Positions 11,601 to 23,677 of a DNA stretch of 64,000 bases are shown here, piece after piece (the first letter of the stretch is position 1; each line of letters starts with the position of its first letter). The position numbers and the translations under genes are program-made. The DNA is from Triplophysa rosa (Eukaryota > Chordata > Actinopteri > Cypriniformes > Nemacheilidae), in NCBI RefSeq assembly GCF_024868665.1, contig NC_079892.1, forward strand, positions 7,948,251 to 8,012,250, in the 5' to 3' direction. The notes under the pieces are model-generated. The model was not told the DNA's origin and did no database searches. It saw only the letters and a program-made list of their open reading frames with translations.

Positions 11601-14600
11601 GAGACGTTGTGTTGAGAGACAGAGTGGGGTTTGATCTTGAGAACCTATCATCTCCGAGAGGAATTTAAAATGCCAATGGGCTTTGGCGAATGGTACACGC
11701 ACGCCAGTCCCCGCCCCATGCATACGGGCATAAAAGGGAGGTGGCGGCGGCCATTCACTCACCCTTTGGGCTGAGGAACCTGAGAGACATCTCCCGGTCG
11801 CTGCAGCTGGTCGGCGAAGCATTGTGGCATGAAGAGATCCCTCCATCAGGGAACTGAGGTTACAGTCGTAACCGAGACGTTCCCCTTCAGTCGGTCTCTC
11901 GATGTTGTGTTGAGAGACAGACTGGGGACCTATCTCTACACGCCACGGCGCTGAGCTGTATCACGACCTCAAGTGGAGTGACACTGACTAGACTAACGAG
12001 TCACAAGTGAGCGCTACTGCGAGACGTAATCTTCCAGTGGAATCAGTACTTTGTAGCATACCCTGAGAGGCTTGTACCGACGGCCGTCACAGACACTAGA
12101 ACACTGGGGAAACACTGTTCTCCTCGTTGAAGAGTGTGTTACTGAGGCCATATCCTACCACAAGGGGAGGTTACATGTGGAGACACCAACATGGTCTCAC
12201 CAGTGGGGAGAACAACATGTGAAAAATGTGTCAGCCCGAGTAGGGGGGACAGAACCCAGGTGGGGTAGCCCCCCGGAGGGGAGGTCACAGGTTCACCGAC
12301 AGGGGAACCTAGAGTGAGGAATTCAACATACGGGTGCCCATACCGGTGGTGTGTAAGACACGGGCTGACACTGGTTCCACGTGGAGGTTGTAAAACCTCG
12401 CGAAGGTACTGGGTGTAGCCCAACACTACATAAGTCTCTGCCAGAGAGGCGCCCTGAGCCAGTGCCCACGAGGAGGTCATACCCCGAGTGGAGTGGGCTC
12501 TCACTGCAAGCGGGCACGGGCAATCTTGGGACTGGTATGCCAAAGCAATGGCATCCACAATCCAGTGTGCCAATCTCTGTTTGGAGACAGCCCTCCCCTT
12601 GTGCTGTCCCCCAAAACAGAAAAAAGCTGGCTCTGTGTGCGGTCCAAGTAGAGGGGGGAAGGCCTACACTCACTGGGTGGAAGGCCTACTTTCGCTTGTC
12701 CTGCGGCCAGCTGTGTGCTAAGCCATCCATGCCGATGGGTCCCTCGGTCAGGGAGTACCAAAGCGGGCAATGGGTGGAGTCCGGGGAGGCAAACAGGTCC
12801 ACCTGCGCCTGGCCGAACCGCTCCCATATGAGCCGGACTGCGTGGGGATGGAGTCGCCATTCTCAACGAGGTGTCCCCTGACGAGAGAGCGCATCGGCTG
12901 TCTGGTTCAGGTCACCTGGGATGAAGGTGGCTCGCAGGGACTTGATCACCTGCTGACTCCAGAGGAGGAGGTGTCGGTCAAGTCGTGACATCTGCTGTGA
13001 GCGTATGCCGCCTTGGTGATTGATGTACGCCACGGCAGTCGTGCTGTCTGACCGGACCAGCACGTGTTTGTCCTGCAAGAGGGGTTGGAACCTCCTCAGT
13101 GCCAAGAGGACAGCCAACAACTCTAGGCAGTTGATGTGTCACGGCAGCTGGGGACCCGTCCACTGCCCCGATATTGCGTGCCCATTGCACATGGCACCCC
13201 ACCCCTGCAGGGAGGCGTCTGTCGTAACCACGACATGCCTCGAAACCTGTCTGAGTGGAAGAGAGCCTTGGTCGACCCCTCCAAGTGGCAGCGTCTGCGG
13301 TGCACCGCGACTGCACATACCACCTGGAGGACGTCAACATATCCTTTAGCTGCCCCACCGTCCAGGGAAGTAACAGCTCCTTGTCCCGTCAGACGGGAAC
13401 ACACCGCGAACGGCATATTCCACGTCTTTGTGAGCTCCTCATGCTGCTCCAGGTCAGCCGTGAGCGTTCCGGGGAGGGCAGGGCCACTGCAACCCGACGC
13501 TTGCGGCTGCCCGGGCAAGCACGGCCGTCATCTCTGCGTCGCCTTGTCTTGGGCTCAACCGCCCGGGGGCGGGAGCTCCAAGGGGTCTCCGCATCCTATG
13601 CCAGGAGGTAGCTGTCCGACGTTATGACAGAAAGTTCATCCCCATCCCGTTGTCAAGTTTCCCATCGTGGATGAGCCAGGTGAGTGTACCGGGGCATGGA
13701 TGGTCCGCGACCCAAAACTGGTGGAGAATCCATGGGAATCCCCAATCACCCCCGCCGCTTGCCGAAGCAGTCGACCTCGCCGAAGCAGCAGTCGACGCTC
13801 GGGAAGCAGACGGGGTTGCGGCTACATTCCGGAGAATGTAGCCAACCGTGAACGCAACACCTTAATAGACGAGCCCTGCTACTGCATGCTGGAACCCCAA
13901 CATGCAATACAGGTGTCGTGCCCGTCGGACTCGGGATGAGTCTGTCATACCCACGAACACAGCTGCGAGACATGCCCGAAGACAGCGCAGACTGTGAGAG
14001 GAAATTTTCTCCTTTAGAAATATCTGCGGCTCGCTGCTGAGACGCCCAGGGGAAGTCTGCTACCGAGAGGGAGAAATCCGCTGCTTCGCGTCGTAAATCC
14101 AGCAGTCTGGAAGGAGAATTCTTGGAGAGAAGAATCGCTTGACATGTACCGTCATGCAGGTTCCGAAGAACAGAACAAAGGATGAGTGAATGGCCGCCGC
14201 CACCTCCCTTTTATACCCGTATGCACGGGGTGGGGACTGGCTTGCGTGTGCCATTCACCAAAGCCCATTGCCGTTTTAAATTCCTCTTGGAGATGATAGG
14301 TTCTCAAGATCAAACCCCAGTCTGTCGAGAGACCGACTGAAGGGGAACTACTAGTATAGTATAAGTTAGCTAGTTCATAATAAAAATTATTTAATCAAAA
14401 CATTCTTTAATCATTTATTCATTGACAGTTATTCCAAACCTGTATTACCTCTTTCTTGTGCAGATCACAAAAGAAGATATTTTAAAGAATGTTAGTAATC
14501 AAACAACATTGGCCCCTATTGACTTCCATTGTATGGACACAAAACTACTGAGACATTTCTCAAAACATCTTCTTTTGTGTTCAACAGAAACAAGGCATAT

Positions 14601-17600
14601 ACAGCTTTTGATTGACAGATTTAATGTATCGATTACTATGCAGGTTACTTACTGTATTCTGTGTTGGTGTGGAAGTGTTTAATGGCGCTGAGCTCTTTTC
14701 ATTGGGTTTTGGTGTATGCTGGAATTACCAAATAACACAGTTTTCATTCCACTAGCAGGTGATGTAAATACTAAGCAATGTTTCTTTATACAGAATGTTG
14801 GTTTAGTAAAATTGTGATTAGGTGAACAAAACCTAGTTAGGCAATTTAGGTATTACCATGTTTGGCCTTTGTTGGTGTAGGAAGTCCAGGAATTGCTGGT
14901 AATTGATAACATCCCCATGTTCTGCATCCATGTGGTCAGCAAGAATTTGAAATTGGTCATCTGTGACATTGATGCTGACGTTCTCCAAAGCCCTACAGAG
15001 TTCATCCCTACTGATGAAACCAGTTCTGTTCTGAAAAATTAAAAACAAAAACAAACAAACAATTGTACAGTTTTTTCATTATCTTTATTTCAAATGTATA
15101 TGGGGATTAGGTGAGATTTACTTTGTCAACATTCAGAAATGTTTCCATCAAACAGAGCTGATTATCAAGTATTTGTTGATGCAGTCTTGGTAAAATGGCT
15201 TCAATGCTGTGCACATTTGCAGTTTCTGGAGGAGAATCTTTCCTGATTGAGACATACACAAATACTTGCCACCATAATTACAGCTAAAAAACAATACAGT
15301 ATATATTTAAAAAAAACAGGACACGTGCATATTAAAGCATTATGTTAAACAGGTTGATTCATAGAAAACAAACAAAAACTTTATGGCTGACTTACGGTGT
15401 TGCTATAGTTTGCTTGTCATCTTTGAACAACCCAAGAAACCTTCTCCATTTCAGAGGTTCTGTGGTGCTCTTGCCAAATCTGTGAAGATAAATTAGCACC
15501 AGATGAATCTGAAAACTGCATTCAAGTAGGTACTTACATAACTTGTTTTGATCTCAGTACCTGTTCAATAAACCACTGAATGTGCTGTCATCCATAGGGA
15601 ATAAAAATGTACTGAAGATAGACCTGAGATCCTCAAGAGATACAAGCCCACTGTCTGTGAGGTCAAACGCTTGCAAAGCTTTTTCAACAAGGTTGTGATT
15701 TTTCTTCATCTGTAAAATTCAGAATAAAAGTCAGAATAAATAATACTGATTTTAATGAGATGCTTATACTGTATAAATCAGGTAAAACAAATACATTCTG
15801 CAAAAACATCTTCATACTTACTTTGCTCAAAAACTTGGTCTGAATTTCATCCAATGTGTCTTTGGGCTTGCCGGAAAATGTTCTTAAACTAGTTTTACTC
15901 TTTGGTCTTGTAGTCAGACTGACAGCATCCCAGTTCAGTGCTGCAAAGGAATGAAGATTGTTTTTACTAATGATGAGCCAAAAGTTAGTGAGTACCAATC
16001 TTTATAATTAATCTCCCATTTTAACAATGTAAAGGCTATAGGTTTGATACAGTACAAACAAATGCATTAGAAGAAGCAAGCTGCATAACCATACCCAGTT
16101 TTATAGAATCTGGTGCAATCTTTCTATGGTTTTCACAATCAACACCAAGCTTTTCAAGAAACTCCTTGTAAGATATTGTGTCAGCATTGTTGGGGCTGTA
16201 GTATGACCATAATCTAAAGGAAAGAGAAATGTTTATGATTTGGGGAAAATGCAACATTTTATATAAAGCATTCTGAACTTTAACAATTTAAATAAATACA
16301 CAATTTTAATATAGTTCAATTAAACATTCAAAGAATATAGCCTTAAAAATGAAAGATCAAGACTACATAAATGAAGTTGGAACTTTATTTAAGGTTGGAA
16401 CCTGTGGAATTCCTGTTGACTCATGGGAAAGCAGTAACCCTCTAACACTTTACGTAGCTCATGTTGCTGTATCTGCCCATCACAGTTGTAGTCAAACAGA
16501 CCAAAAGCCCTGTTGATGTTTTTCAAATTGTCACCAATCTGAGATGATAAAAACATGGCAAAGTGACCATGGGCACTAAAGTAAACTGACCGCAAATAGT
16601 TATAAAATAAAAGTATGCCACACCTTCTCTTTCAAATGGCACTGCAGATCTCCAAGCGACAAGTTTCTGTAACATGTACTCATGTATGGAATTCTGTAAA
16701 GAAATATATTGCCGCAATTCTTCAAATAGACCTGCCATCTTGATACATTTTTTAGTTCTTAAATATAAGAATGAAAATGATTAATTTTACAATGAAAGTT
16801 TTAACAGTATAACATACCTGTTCATGGCAGATGAGACCTTACAATATTTTCGAAGAAACTCCATGTAGGGAATTGTTCTGTTCGCTCTTATTTCAAGCTA
16901 ATTAAATTTGTATTGATTTTAAAACAATTTATAGAACAAATAAACATGTTAAACATGTAGTATGTAAAATCATTGTCTTAGTAGTAGTACAATACAACAA
17001 AATAAGTGCACTGGTGGCGGTTTCATTGTAATCTTAACATACCTTTGCCAACAGTCCCTCAAACTGAGACTCGGTTAGCGGAACAAGAAACCCCTCAATT
17101 ACACGTCTGAATTCCCCTTTGGTGACCATCGTGTTGCCTTCCTGGTCAAACGCTTCAAAAGCTGCCTTCAGATCATCTTTCTTGTCCTTGACTCTCTCAG
17201 ACAGAAGATCGTCAATATCCACTAAAGAAAGATTTTCATCTGCCACTGACTGCACAGAGGAGGCTGCAAAAAATAGATTTCCACATCAATGCTTTTCTAT
17301 CACTACCAAGACAATGCATCACAGCAAAGGCCCTACCAGAGTCAGATTTCAGAGAGTTCCTTCTTGAGAAATCTCTAGTGGTTGTCCGAGAGGCACTTTT
17401 AGCCCTAGGGATGATTTCAAGTCCTTGTGCTATAGGCCTCAGATCCATATGGGCTGAGCTTGTAAGTGCCTGTGCTGACCTCACTGATGGCACCTTTGAA
17501 TTTAGAAAAAGAATAGTTTAAAATCATTATTTACATTTTAATGTACAAAACCTTTGAATATTTTCAAACTGAGTCATTACTCACTTAAAAATATATATTG

Positions 17601-17657
17601 GTAAAACGTTTTACTAACCTTACTAACCCAGCTTTCCACAGCTGAACTCGGACGCAT
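5607..17657 (-). CDS. efcab6: EF-hand calcium-binding domain-containing protein 6
   Basis: Large protein of tandem EF-hand repeats (DJBP, which in mammals binds DJ-1 and the androgen receptor; also found in sperm axonemes). Coding exons begin near 17657 (MRPSSAVESW), 17500, 17266, 16900, 16690, 16541, 16212, 15940, 15711, 15480, 15236, 15032, 14715, 11523, 11287, 11048, 10798, 10588, 9765, 9456, 9298, 9078, 8445, 8184, 7403, 7101, 6798, 6512, 6225, 5959 and 5727, ending at a TAA at 5607. A rough sum gives about 1,470 residues, close to mammalian EFCAB6. Canonical calcium loops are visible, such as DKNRDGLVNRNDF (about 9720) and DYNCDGQIQQHEL (about 16490). Many others are degenerate, as is usual for this family. 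The C-terminus KISYNDFLRIFLK matches the family end. Exon borders are approximate for the middle exons. The ATG at 17657 opens exon 1 with a good donor. Confidence 0.92.
8484..8844. mobile_element. Foldback MITE copy (TTAAAGGGACAGTT family)
   Basis: Flanked on the left by TTAAAGGGACAGTT and on the right by a degenerate complement ending GGATGAACTGTTCCTAT. Interior phrases recur elsewhere in the window (CCAAACAGTTCT, TTCTTCCAAATATC), partly as inverted copies of one another. It lies in the efcab6 intron between the exons at about 8917 and 8445. The family resembles the inverted-repeat elements called Angel in zebrafish; that name is from memory. Confidence 0.75.
9963..10413. repeat. Two adjacent foldback-MITE-like copies
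   Basis: 9963-10220 is a diverged copy (AAAGGGGTAGTTGACTGG at the left, GGGTGAACCATTCCTTAA at the right). 10221-10413 is a second, shorter copy (AAAGGGATACTTCACCC to GGGTGAAGAATCCCTTTT). Both lie in the efcab6 intron before the exon ending at 9765. Confidence 0.7.
11555..11881. repeat. Inverted-repeat arms at the left end of the DIRS-like element
   Basis: Arms of about 43 bp (11555-11597 and 11839-11881) are near-perfect reverse complements, built from AACGTCTCGGTTACGACTGT and CCCTGATGGAGGG. The segment between them contains one terminal repeat of the larger element, with a TATA-like CATAAAAGGGAGG. It can fold into a large hairpin. Confidence 0.75.
12390..12720 (-). pseudogene. Tyrosine recombinase C-terminal fragment of the DIRS-like element
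   Basis: The frame of 12573-12390 gives HWIVDAIALAYQSQ and then RAHSTRGMTSSWALAQG, the conserved box with the second catalytic Arg of DIRS tyrosine recombinases. The preceding part (SFFLFWGTAQGEG, about 12640-12600) lies in another frame. The final catalytic tyrosine region is not clear. Nonfunctional. Confidence 0.7.
12863..13120 (-). pseudogene. RNase H domain fragment of the DIRS-like element
   Basis: The 85 residues include LLAVLLALRRFQPLL-like sequence, the segment VRSDSTTAVAYINHQGG with an acidic residue of the RNase H active site, and RATFIPGDLNQTADALSRQG. This is the typical RNase H C-terminal part of vertebrate DIRS and related retroelements. Its upstream part (GWGAM-type strand) continues in another frame at 13123-13358, so it is frameshifted. 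Confidence 0.75.
14400..14610. repeat. Foldback-MITE remnant next to the DIRS-like element
   Basis: Contains ATTCCAAACCTGTATTACC, AAAGAAGATATTTTAAAGAATG and CTTCTTTTGTGTTC, which are interior phrases of the MITE family found throughout the window. The terminal GGGACAGTT ends are missing. Confidence 0.6.
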
Positions 17658-18461
17658 CTTAAATTATAAACAGTGTCGGTATTCCTGTTTATGACGAACT
17701 AAAGCGACTAAAAAGTCGACAAGTTCACGAGAACACCCAGCCAGCCAAAGACGCTTCGCTGTTGCTATGGAGACGGTCTGGCTATTGTATGTCAATCAGA
17801 AGATGAGCCCGCCTGCTGGAATGCGTACACAACGCACGCACATGTGTGATTTGTAAGGTTAGCACGTGCCATGGCGATCAGAAAAGAAAACTCTCAAACC
17901 AAAAATTGGTTTATAAACTTGAATCTTATTAGTCTTGTTTTACATAAAATATAGATTTGGTACCCCTACTTAAGCCCAAATTATGAGAGCCCCTTCAGAA
18001 AAGTGTCTTATGTTCGGAAGCACATTTTGATTGTTGCCTTGCCAACAACAACAAATAATAAACAATTGCCAAGTACTACAAGAACGATCGAAAGATATCG
18101 ATACTCGATTGTATTTATATAATCGTGTTTACATATCTGTGGAATCAAACAGATTCCCATATATGACAAAGACACCTTTTCGCACAAAATACTAAATTTA
18201 GACATTTATCTTTCCTGATAGAAAAAATAACCAAGTAACGTTAATGCAGGAAAACGTGACGAAATTGGCATAACGTCCTTCTCGGCCAATCATCGTTTAG
18301 TTGGGCGTGACTACCCTATGGGGCGTGGTTACCAAGTGTCATGGCAGCCACCGGGGCTGCTTTGTAGCGTGCCAGACCGAAGCCGTGAATATTTCCTCAC
18401 ATAGGTTGAATTGTATTATTTATCATACTGGGGACATTTGATTGTATAAAGCATTTGAAAC
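17658..18461. promoter_or_regulatory. Head-to-head intergenic region, putative bidirectional promoter of efcab6 and samm50
   Basis: The start codons of efcab6 (-) and samm50 (+) are 804 bp apart. Near efcab6 (17761-17774) is GTTGCTATGGAGAC, which matches 11 of 14 positions of an ideal RFX X-box palindrome. Near samm50 are an inverted CCAAT context (GGCCAATCATCG, about 18283) and a GC-richer stretch at 18300-18390. No TATA box is obvious. A shared promoter is inference from the spacing. Confidence 0.5.
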
Positions 18462-21400
18462 ATGGGCACTGTGCATGCCAGGGTAAGTGTTTTTTTCCGT
18501 ACAGTCGTCGTTTAAGCCTGAGCAATGACCTCTGAAAGAATCTTGGAATGACAGGCCGAGATCAGAATGACGTTTAGTATAAAACGTAAATCCAATTGTC
18601 TAAATGATTAATTATCAGTCACGAAAATAAATAACATTTGCACTTAACAAACTATAAACCCTCACTTTTAACTTTAGACTAACTTTAAACAGGCTTAAAT
18701 GGGAACTTAAAACTTGAATGTATATCTAATACAATTGCTCATTGTAATAGTCTCTTTGTACACAAAGACAACACTCACTACAGTTCGAAGTTTGTTTGTT
18801 TGATTGAAAGATAATAATCTCAGTATACTATGCTTATTATAATAACATATGTGATGTGTTGACCCAGAGTATGGACCCTCTGCCTATGCAAGGACCTGAA
18901 CTGGGAGTTCAGGTGGATGACATGGACCTAGGAGAATCAGATCGTGAGGAGAAACAGGAAGTTCTTGAAAATAAAGATGTAAGATTTGTGTTATTGGTCT
19001 ATCTCTAATGCTTTTACATAAATGTGGCTTTGTTTTTGAAACTGTGTTATTGTTTTCATATGCATTTCAATTGTTTAGGTCATAGTACAGCGAGTACACA
19101 TTGATGGTCTTGGAAGAACAAAGGAAGACATTTTAACGTATGAAATTGCAGAGGTCTTTCAAGCCAAAAGCCTTATTGATGTGAGTATTTCACGTTTGCT
19201 TTTATTTTATTTACATTTTTATATACTTTGTAAGTAATTACGAAATTAAAATGTCTCAGTAGTGAATTAAAATCATTTGAACTGATCTGTGTGTATAATT
19301 ATTTCATTACAGGTCATGAAAAAGTCCCATGAGGCCAGACAGAAGCTTCTGCGTCTGGGAATATTCAGACAAGTTGAAGTTGTCATAGACACAGCTGAAG
19401 GTGATTATGCAAACCGAATAACTCGTGTGTAACTAGTAATTACAGTTATGAATCAAAATAAGATTGTGTGCGCAATAATTAGGTGCTGATGCGGTGCCTA
19501 ATGGACTGGATGTGACGTTTGAGGTGAAGGAGATGAGAAGAATGACAGGAAGTTACAACACCATGGTTGGGAACAACGAGGGAAGCATGGTGAGCTACTG
19601 CCAGATTCTGATAAAACATATTTTACATTTTACATAATATTTTACTGCTTAGAGTTAAAAAACAACATCTGAATAGATTGGCCATGTGGCTACAATGAGA
19701 AACAAATAATTTGCAAAATATGGAAATGTTGAGGTATGATTTGTTTCTCAGGTGCTGGGTCTGAAATTGCCCAATGTTTTTGGTCGGGCAGAAAAGATGA
19801 CCTTCCAGTTCTCTTATGGCACGAAGGAAACATCATACGGCCTGTCATTCTTCAAGCCACAACCCGGACACTTTGAACGGAAGTATGTTTATTTTATTTT
19901 TTTTGCTTGGTAGTGATGATTATTTATATTAGTAAAAATTGACTGTATATACATAAACTGCTGATTAAAGTCCCCATGAAATATAAATAATAACAATATG
20001 TACATCTATGTCAAGACAGGAAAGAAACCTGTGTTTGTCAAATCATTGCATGGGGTCTTTTTCAGATAATGGCTGACTTTTTTAGTCATGTTTATCATCT
20101 TTCAGTAGTTGTTTATGTATATAAACATAAATCTACAAAACAGTCCTGTGTTTGCTATTAAGACTCTCTTTATTGTTTTAGCTTCTCCATTAACTTGTAT
20201 AAAGTCACGGGACAGTTCCCATGGAGCTCGGTCAGAGAGACTGACAAAGGAATCTCAACAGAAATCAGCGTGAGTTCTTTCTGCTTGATTATTTTCTACA
20301 GTGGTTTTGTTTTCTTATCAACTTAACTAGTGTTATTTTATATAGTGCATGGCCTTATTTAGCAAAATAAGGCTCTAATATATGAAGACAAAGCTATTAG
20401 CAATAAATTGCATGGCATCTTACAAATGTTTTTGAATATTGTTTAATGTATAGTTCCCTATCTGGAGGACAAACCACACCCTGAAGTGGGAGGGTGTTTG
20501 GAGAGAATTGGGTTGTTTGGCCCGTACTGCGTCCTTTGCTGTCAGGGAGGAAAGTGGCCATTCTCTGAAGTCCTCTCTTTCTGTAAGTCTCCTCTTTTCA
20601 CTCCACGTCTCGAATTTTCATTTTTTTAAACATTTGCATACTATATGTGCTTAGTGTTGTTTTTTGCGGTCATTGATTGTACATGTACATCCTATTTAAC
20701 TTTTAATATGTTTTCTTGACAGCATGCAATGGTCATTGACACACGCAATTCTTCCATCCTTCCAAGGAAAGGTGCCTTACTAAAGATCAACCAGGTCTGG
20801 TCATGCATCAGCAGATTTCACACATTTTCATGTTTTAAAACAACATACAACTTCAAAACAACATACAACAACCTTTTATTATTTAACTGAAGTTTTTATG
20901 GTCTGTCAGGAACTGGCAGGTTACTCTGGGGGAGATGTCACTTTCTTGAAGGAAGACTTTGAGATTCAACTCAACAAGACACTCTTCTGGGACTCGGTAA
21001 GATTCTTTGGAAAAACCTTAACTGTGATAACATTTTTGTTTTGAGCTTTTTGCCTTTCTTTTTCATGAAATTATGGGTGAGAAATGGGCTATACTATCGG
21101 GACATGAGTCATTACAACTTCAACCAAACTACACGCTATAATTTGTCACAATATTACATGCTTATGAAACTGATTGGATATTTGCATTTAATCACAGAAA
21201 ATTATTTGAAATGCTAATAAACTATAATTATTTTGTGTTTTTGGCTAGTGTAGGTGCTCTCTTCCTCACTGTGGGGTGGTATGCTGCTGCCCCTTGGAGA
21301 CAGGCCCTCCAGTATTGCTGATAGGTCGGTATATTTCTTCTTTCGTTGTAGATAAATAATACAAAAAAGTAAGAAAATTATAACTTCGAAACGCATCTAA

Positions 21401-22201
21401 CTGACATTGTTTTTGAATTGTATGTAGGTTTTATTTGGGTGGTCCCACTAGTGTGAGGGGCTTCAGTATGTACAGCATTGGTCCTCAGAGTGAAGGTTTG
21501 TGTTAAAATATTTTTCTCCTTAACATTACTATATTGATTTTGGAATAAACTGATCTTTAAATGGTTAAGATCTCACAAATCTCTGACTAATGTTGTTTTC
21601 TCACTTTGTCGGTAGGTGATTACCTTGGTGGGGAAGCATATTGGGCTGGAGGGCTTCATCTGTACACGCCTCTCCCATTCAGACCAGGCAGAGGCGGCTT
21701 TGGAGACCTCTTCAGGACGCATTTCTTCCTTAACGCCGGGAATTTGTGTAACCTTAACTATGGTGAGATCCAAAGCTTCAAAGTCTGAAATTTGAACTAT
21801 ATCATATGCTTCCCTATTCTTGTTTTTTTAAATATGTTTGTGGCAAAGTCACATATTTACTTTCAATATTTGTTTTTTTCCCCATCATCCACCAGGGGAA
21901 GGGCCCAGAGCACACCTGAGCAAACTGGCTGAGTGTATTCGCTGGTCATATGGAGCGGGCATTGTGTTGCGTCTGGGGAACATTGCTCGACTGGAGCTCA
22001 ACTATTGCATTCCCATGGGCGTCCAGAGTGGAGACAGGTATTCACTTACCAACAATTGTGTTTGATGTTTTTCGACCTTTTTTAATGGTACTTTTATTCT
22101 TGATTATAATAAAACTGTATAGTTATGATGTAATGTATAAAATATTGTTTTACAGGATATGTGATGGTGTGCAGTTTGGGGCTGGAATACGGTTCCTGTA
22201 A
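18462..22201 (+). CDS. samm50: Sorting and assembly machinery component 50 (mitochondrial outer membrane Omp85 protein)
   Basis: Core beta-barrel insertase of the mitochondrial SAM complex, also part of the MIB/MICOS bridge. Fifteen coding exons: 18462-18482, 18868-18978, 19079-19180, 19313-19400, 19483-19589, 19752-19882, 20182-20269, 20454-20582, 20723-20794, 20910-20996, 21254-21324, 21428-21495, 21616-21762, 21896-22037, 22156-22201. The sum is 1410 nt, that is 469 residues, the length of human SAMM50. The N-terminus (MGTVHARSMDPLP) lacks a cleavable presequence. Residues of about 45-125 form the POTRA domain ([14 protein letters not shown]). The rest is the Omp85 barrel, including [12 protein letters not shown] with the conserved V/IRGF box and the C-terminal QFGAGIRFL. 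It ends in Phe-Leu like barrel sorting signals. A poly(A) signal follows at about 22475. Confidence 0.96.
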
Positions 22202-23677
22202 CATTCTTTTTGCACAAATTCTGAACAAATAAGGATTTCTTTCACTTTGCACCTGTGAAAACGGATGTGTGTACAATTCCTTTTTAAGCTGCAATGCATA
22301 ATGCAATGGGTGTTACCTAAATAGTTGATGTTGGCAAATTGAAGAAACTGGTATACAACTTAAAAGAAAAGAATTGTTATGAATCATTTTGAAGTTGTTG
22401 GTACTTCACTGGGGAGTATATCGGACATCAGTGCTCTTATTACTTATATTTATTCATCCGAACAGCCAGCGTTCAATAAATAAAGTTTTTGTCCTTTTCC
22501 ATGGTCTTCGTGTGTTTTTTAGGGCTGGCAATATTAAATATCTAATCAAATATTTATTAAAGAATATTTAAAGAAATTAGAATTGTATAGACTGCTGTCA
22601 AAATTCCCTCACTTTCTTTTGAAGACAACAAAAACGTATGAATGTAACAAAAATGTTTAATTAACACTTGTTGACATTTTTGCAAACAAAATTTTCTACA
22701 GCAAATAGTAAGGTACTAAAAGCACTTTATCAAGTACTTGTAACTTGAAAATGCAAAATAATTTTTTAATACAATTTTTCCAAATGTCTTAATAGGATTT
22801 ATTGATAAATCTATTGATCTATCAATAGATAGAACTGCAATGTGATAATAGGGACCCTTACAAAAATGAAACGTGCTTTTAATAGTAAAATGCAATTTTT
22901 TGGATATTGATTAACTTATATATGACCACAGCTTTACTAAATGTGTGGCTACTGTGGATTTACTAAAAAGAGATAAATGATAGTTAATAGTTTAACCTTA
23001 GTTCATTTTTGCAAAGGCAAGTACAGGACTTAAAAATTAAATTGAACACTTTTCCCCCCAAGTCTATATGATAAGGTCGACTCTTACAAAAACTAATCAA
23101 GACAAGAACAAAGATTTTTGAATCACAAAATGCATCCATCTGTAGTTTGTTGCAGGTTCACAGACTTCCCAAAGGAAAAACCCAAGAAACATTAGTCTGC
23201 CTCCATGAATTGTGTTTGGCTTTTGGGTCGTATTCAAATGTACATGCCTTGACCTCAACAGCTCCGGTCATTTTAACACAAATATCTTGTGTTTCTACTA
23301 AATAAAAATAAAAAAATCCAAAATTTCTGAAAATGTCTCAAAAACATGCTACCTCATGAAAATAAACAGCACTTTGCTATCACTATATGCGCTGCATCTT
23401 TGAAACTTTCAATATACTCCTGAAAATATTGTAGGAATAACAAGAGCTGATGTATAACATCAAGTCACAAGAGAAAATCTAAGATTATATCTCAGACGCA
23501 GTTGGTCCCAGTAAAAAGTATTGACACGTTGAGTCCAGTAGGGGGCAGGGTTGCTGTATAATATTAACCAACTTAGTTTTATTGTCATTTTGCACCATGG
23601 CATGCCTGTTGCTTGGATTCACAGTTGATAATTAGCAGTTTTGTGGGGTTGTTTTCTTTTCTTTCCTTTCTTAAAAT
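22202..23677. other. 3' UTRs between convergent samm50 and cacna2d4
   Basis: AT-rich sequence between two stop codons that face each other. An AATAAATAAAG poly(A) signal for samm50 lies at about 22474-22485, close to its expected transcript end. The rest (to 23677) is probably the long 3' UTR of cacna2d4 on the minus strand. No further gene was seen. Confidence 0.6.

Larger units (their letters stand above)
11600..14346 (-). mobile_element. Decayed DIRS-like tyrosine-recombinase retrotransposon in an efcab6 intron
   Basis: The ends form an inverted terminal repeat. About 11612-11768 matches the reverse complement of about 14168-14322, including GGTTTGATCTTGAGAACC and a TATA-like (T/C)ATAAAAGGGAGG in both. 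Read on the minus strand it holds an RNase H piece (13120-12863; SDSTTAVAYINHQGG, then TADALSRQG). It also holds a tyrosine-recombinase piece (12573 to about 12390; HWIVDAIALAYQS and the H-x-x-R motif in RAHSTRGMTSSWAL). Inverted rather than direct repeats plus this pair of domains is the DIRS signature. Frames are broken between the pieces and no reverse-transcriptase palm was found. At 2.7 kb it is shorter than an intact DIRS element, so it is an internally deleted, inactive copy. It is markedly GC-richer than its surroundings. Confidence 0.8.

Noticed and set aside
12072..13940. Many overlapping plus and minus ORFs of 60-166 codons
   Set aside because: They are by-products of the GC-rich, decayed DIRS-like element. 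Only the RNase H and recombinase pieces on the minus strand have recognisable motifs.
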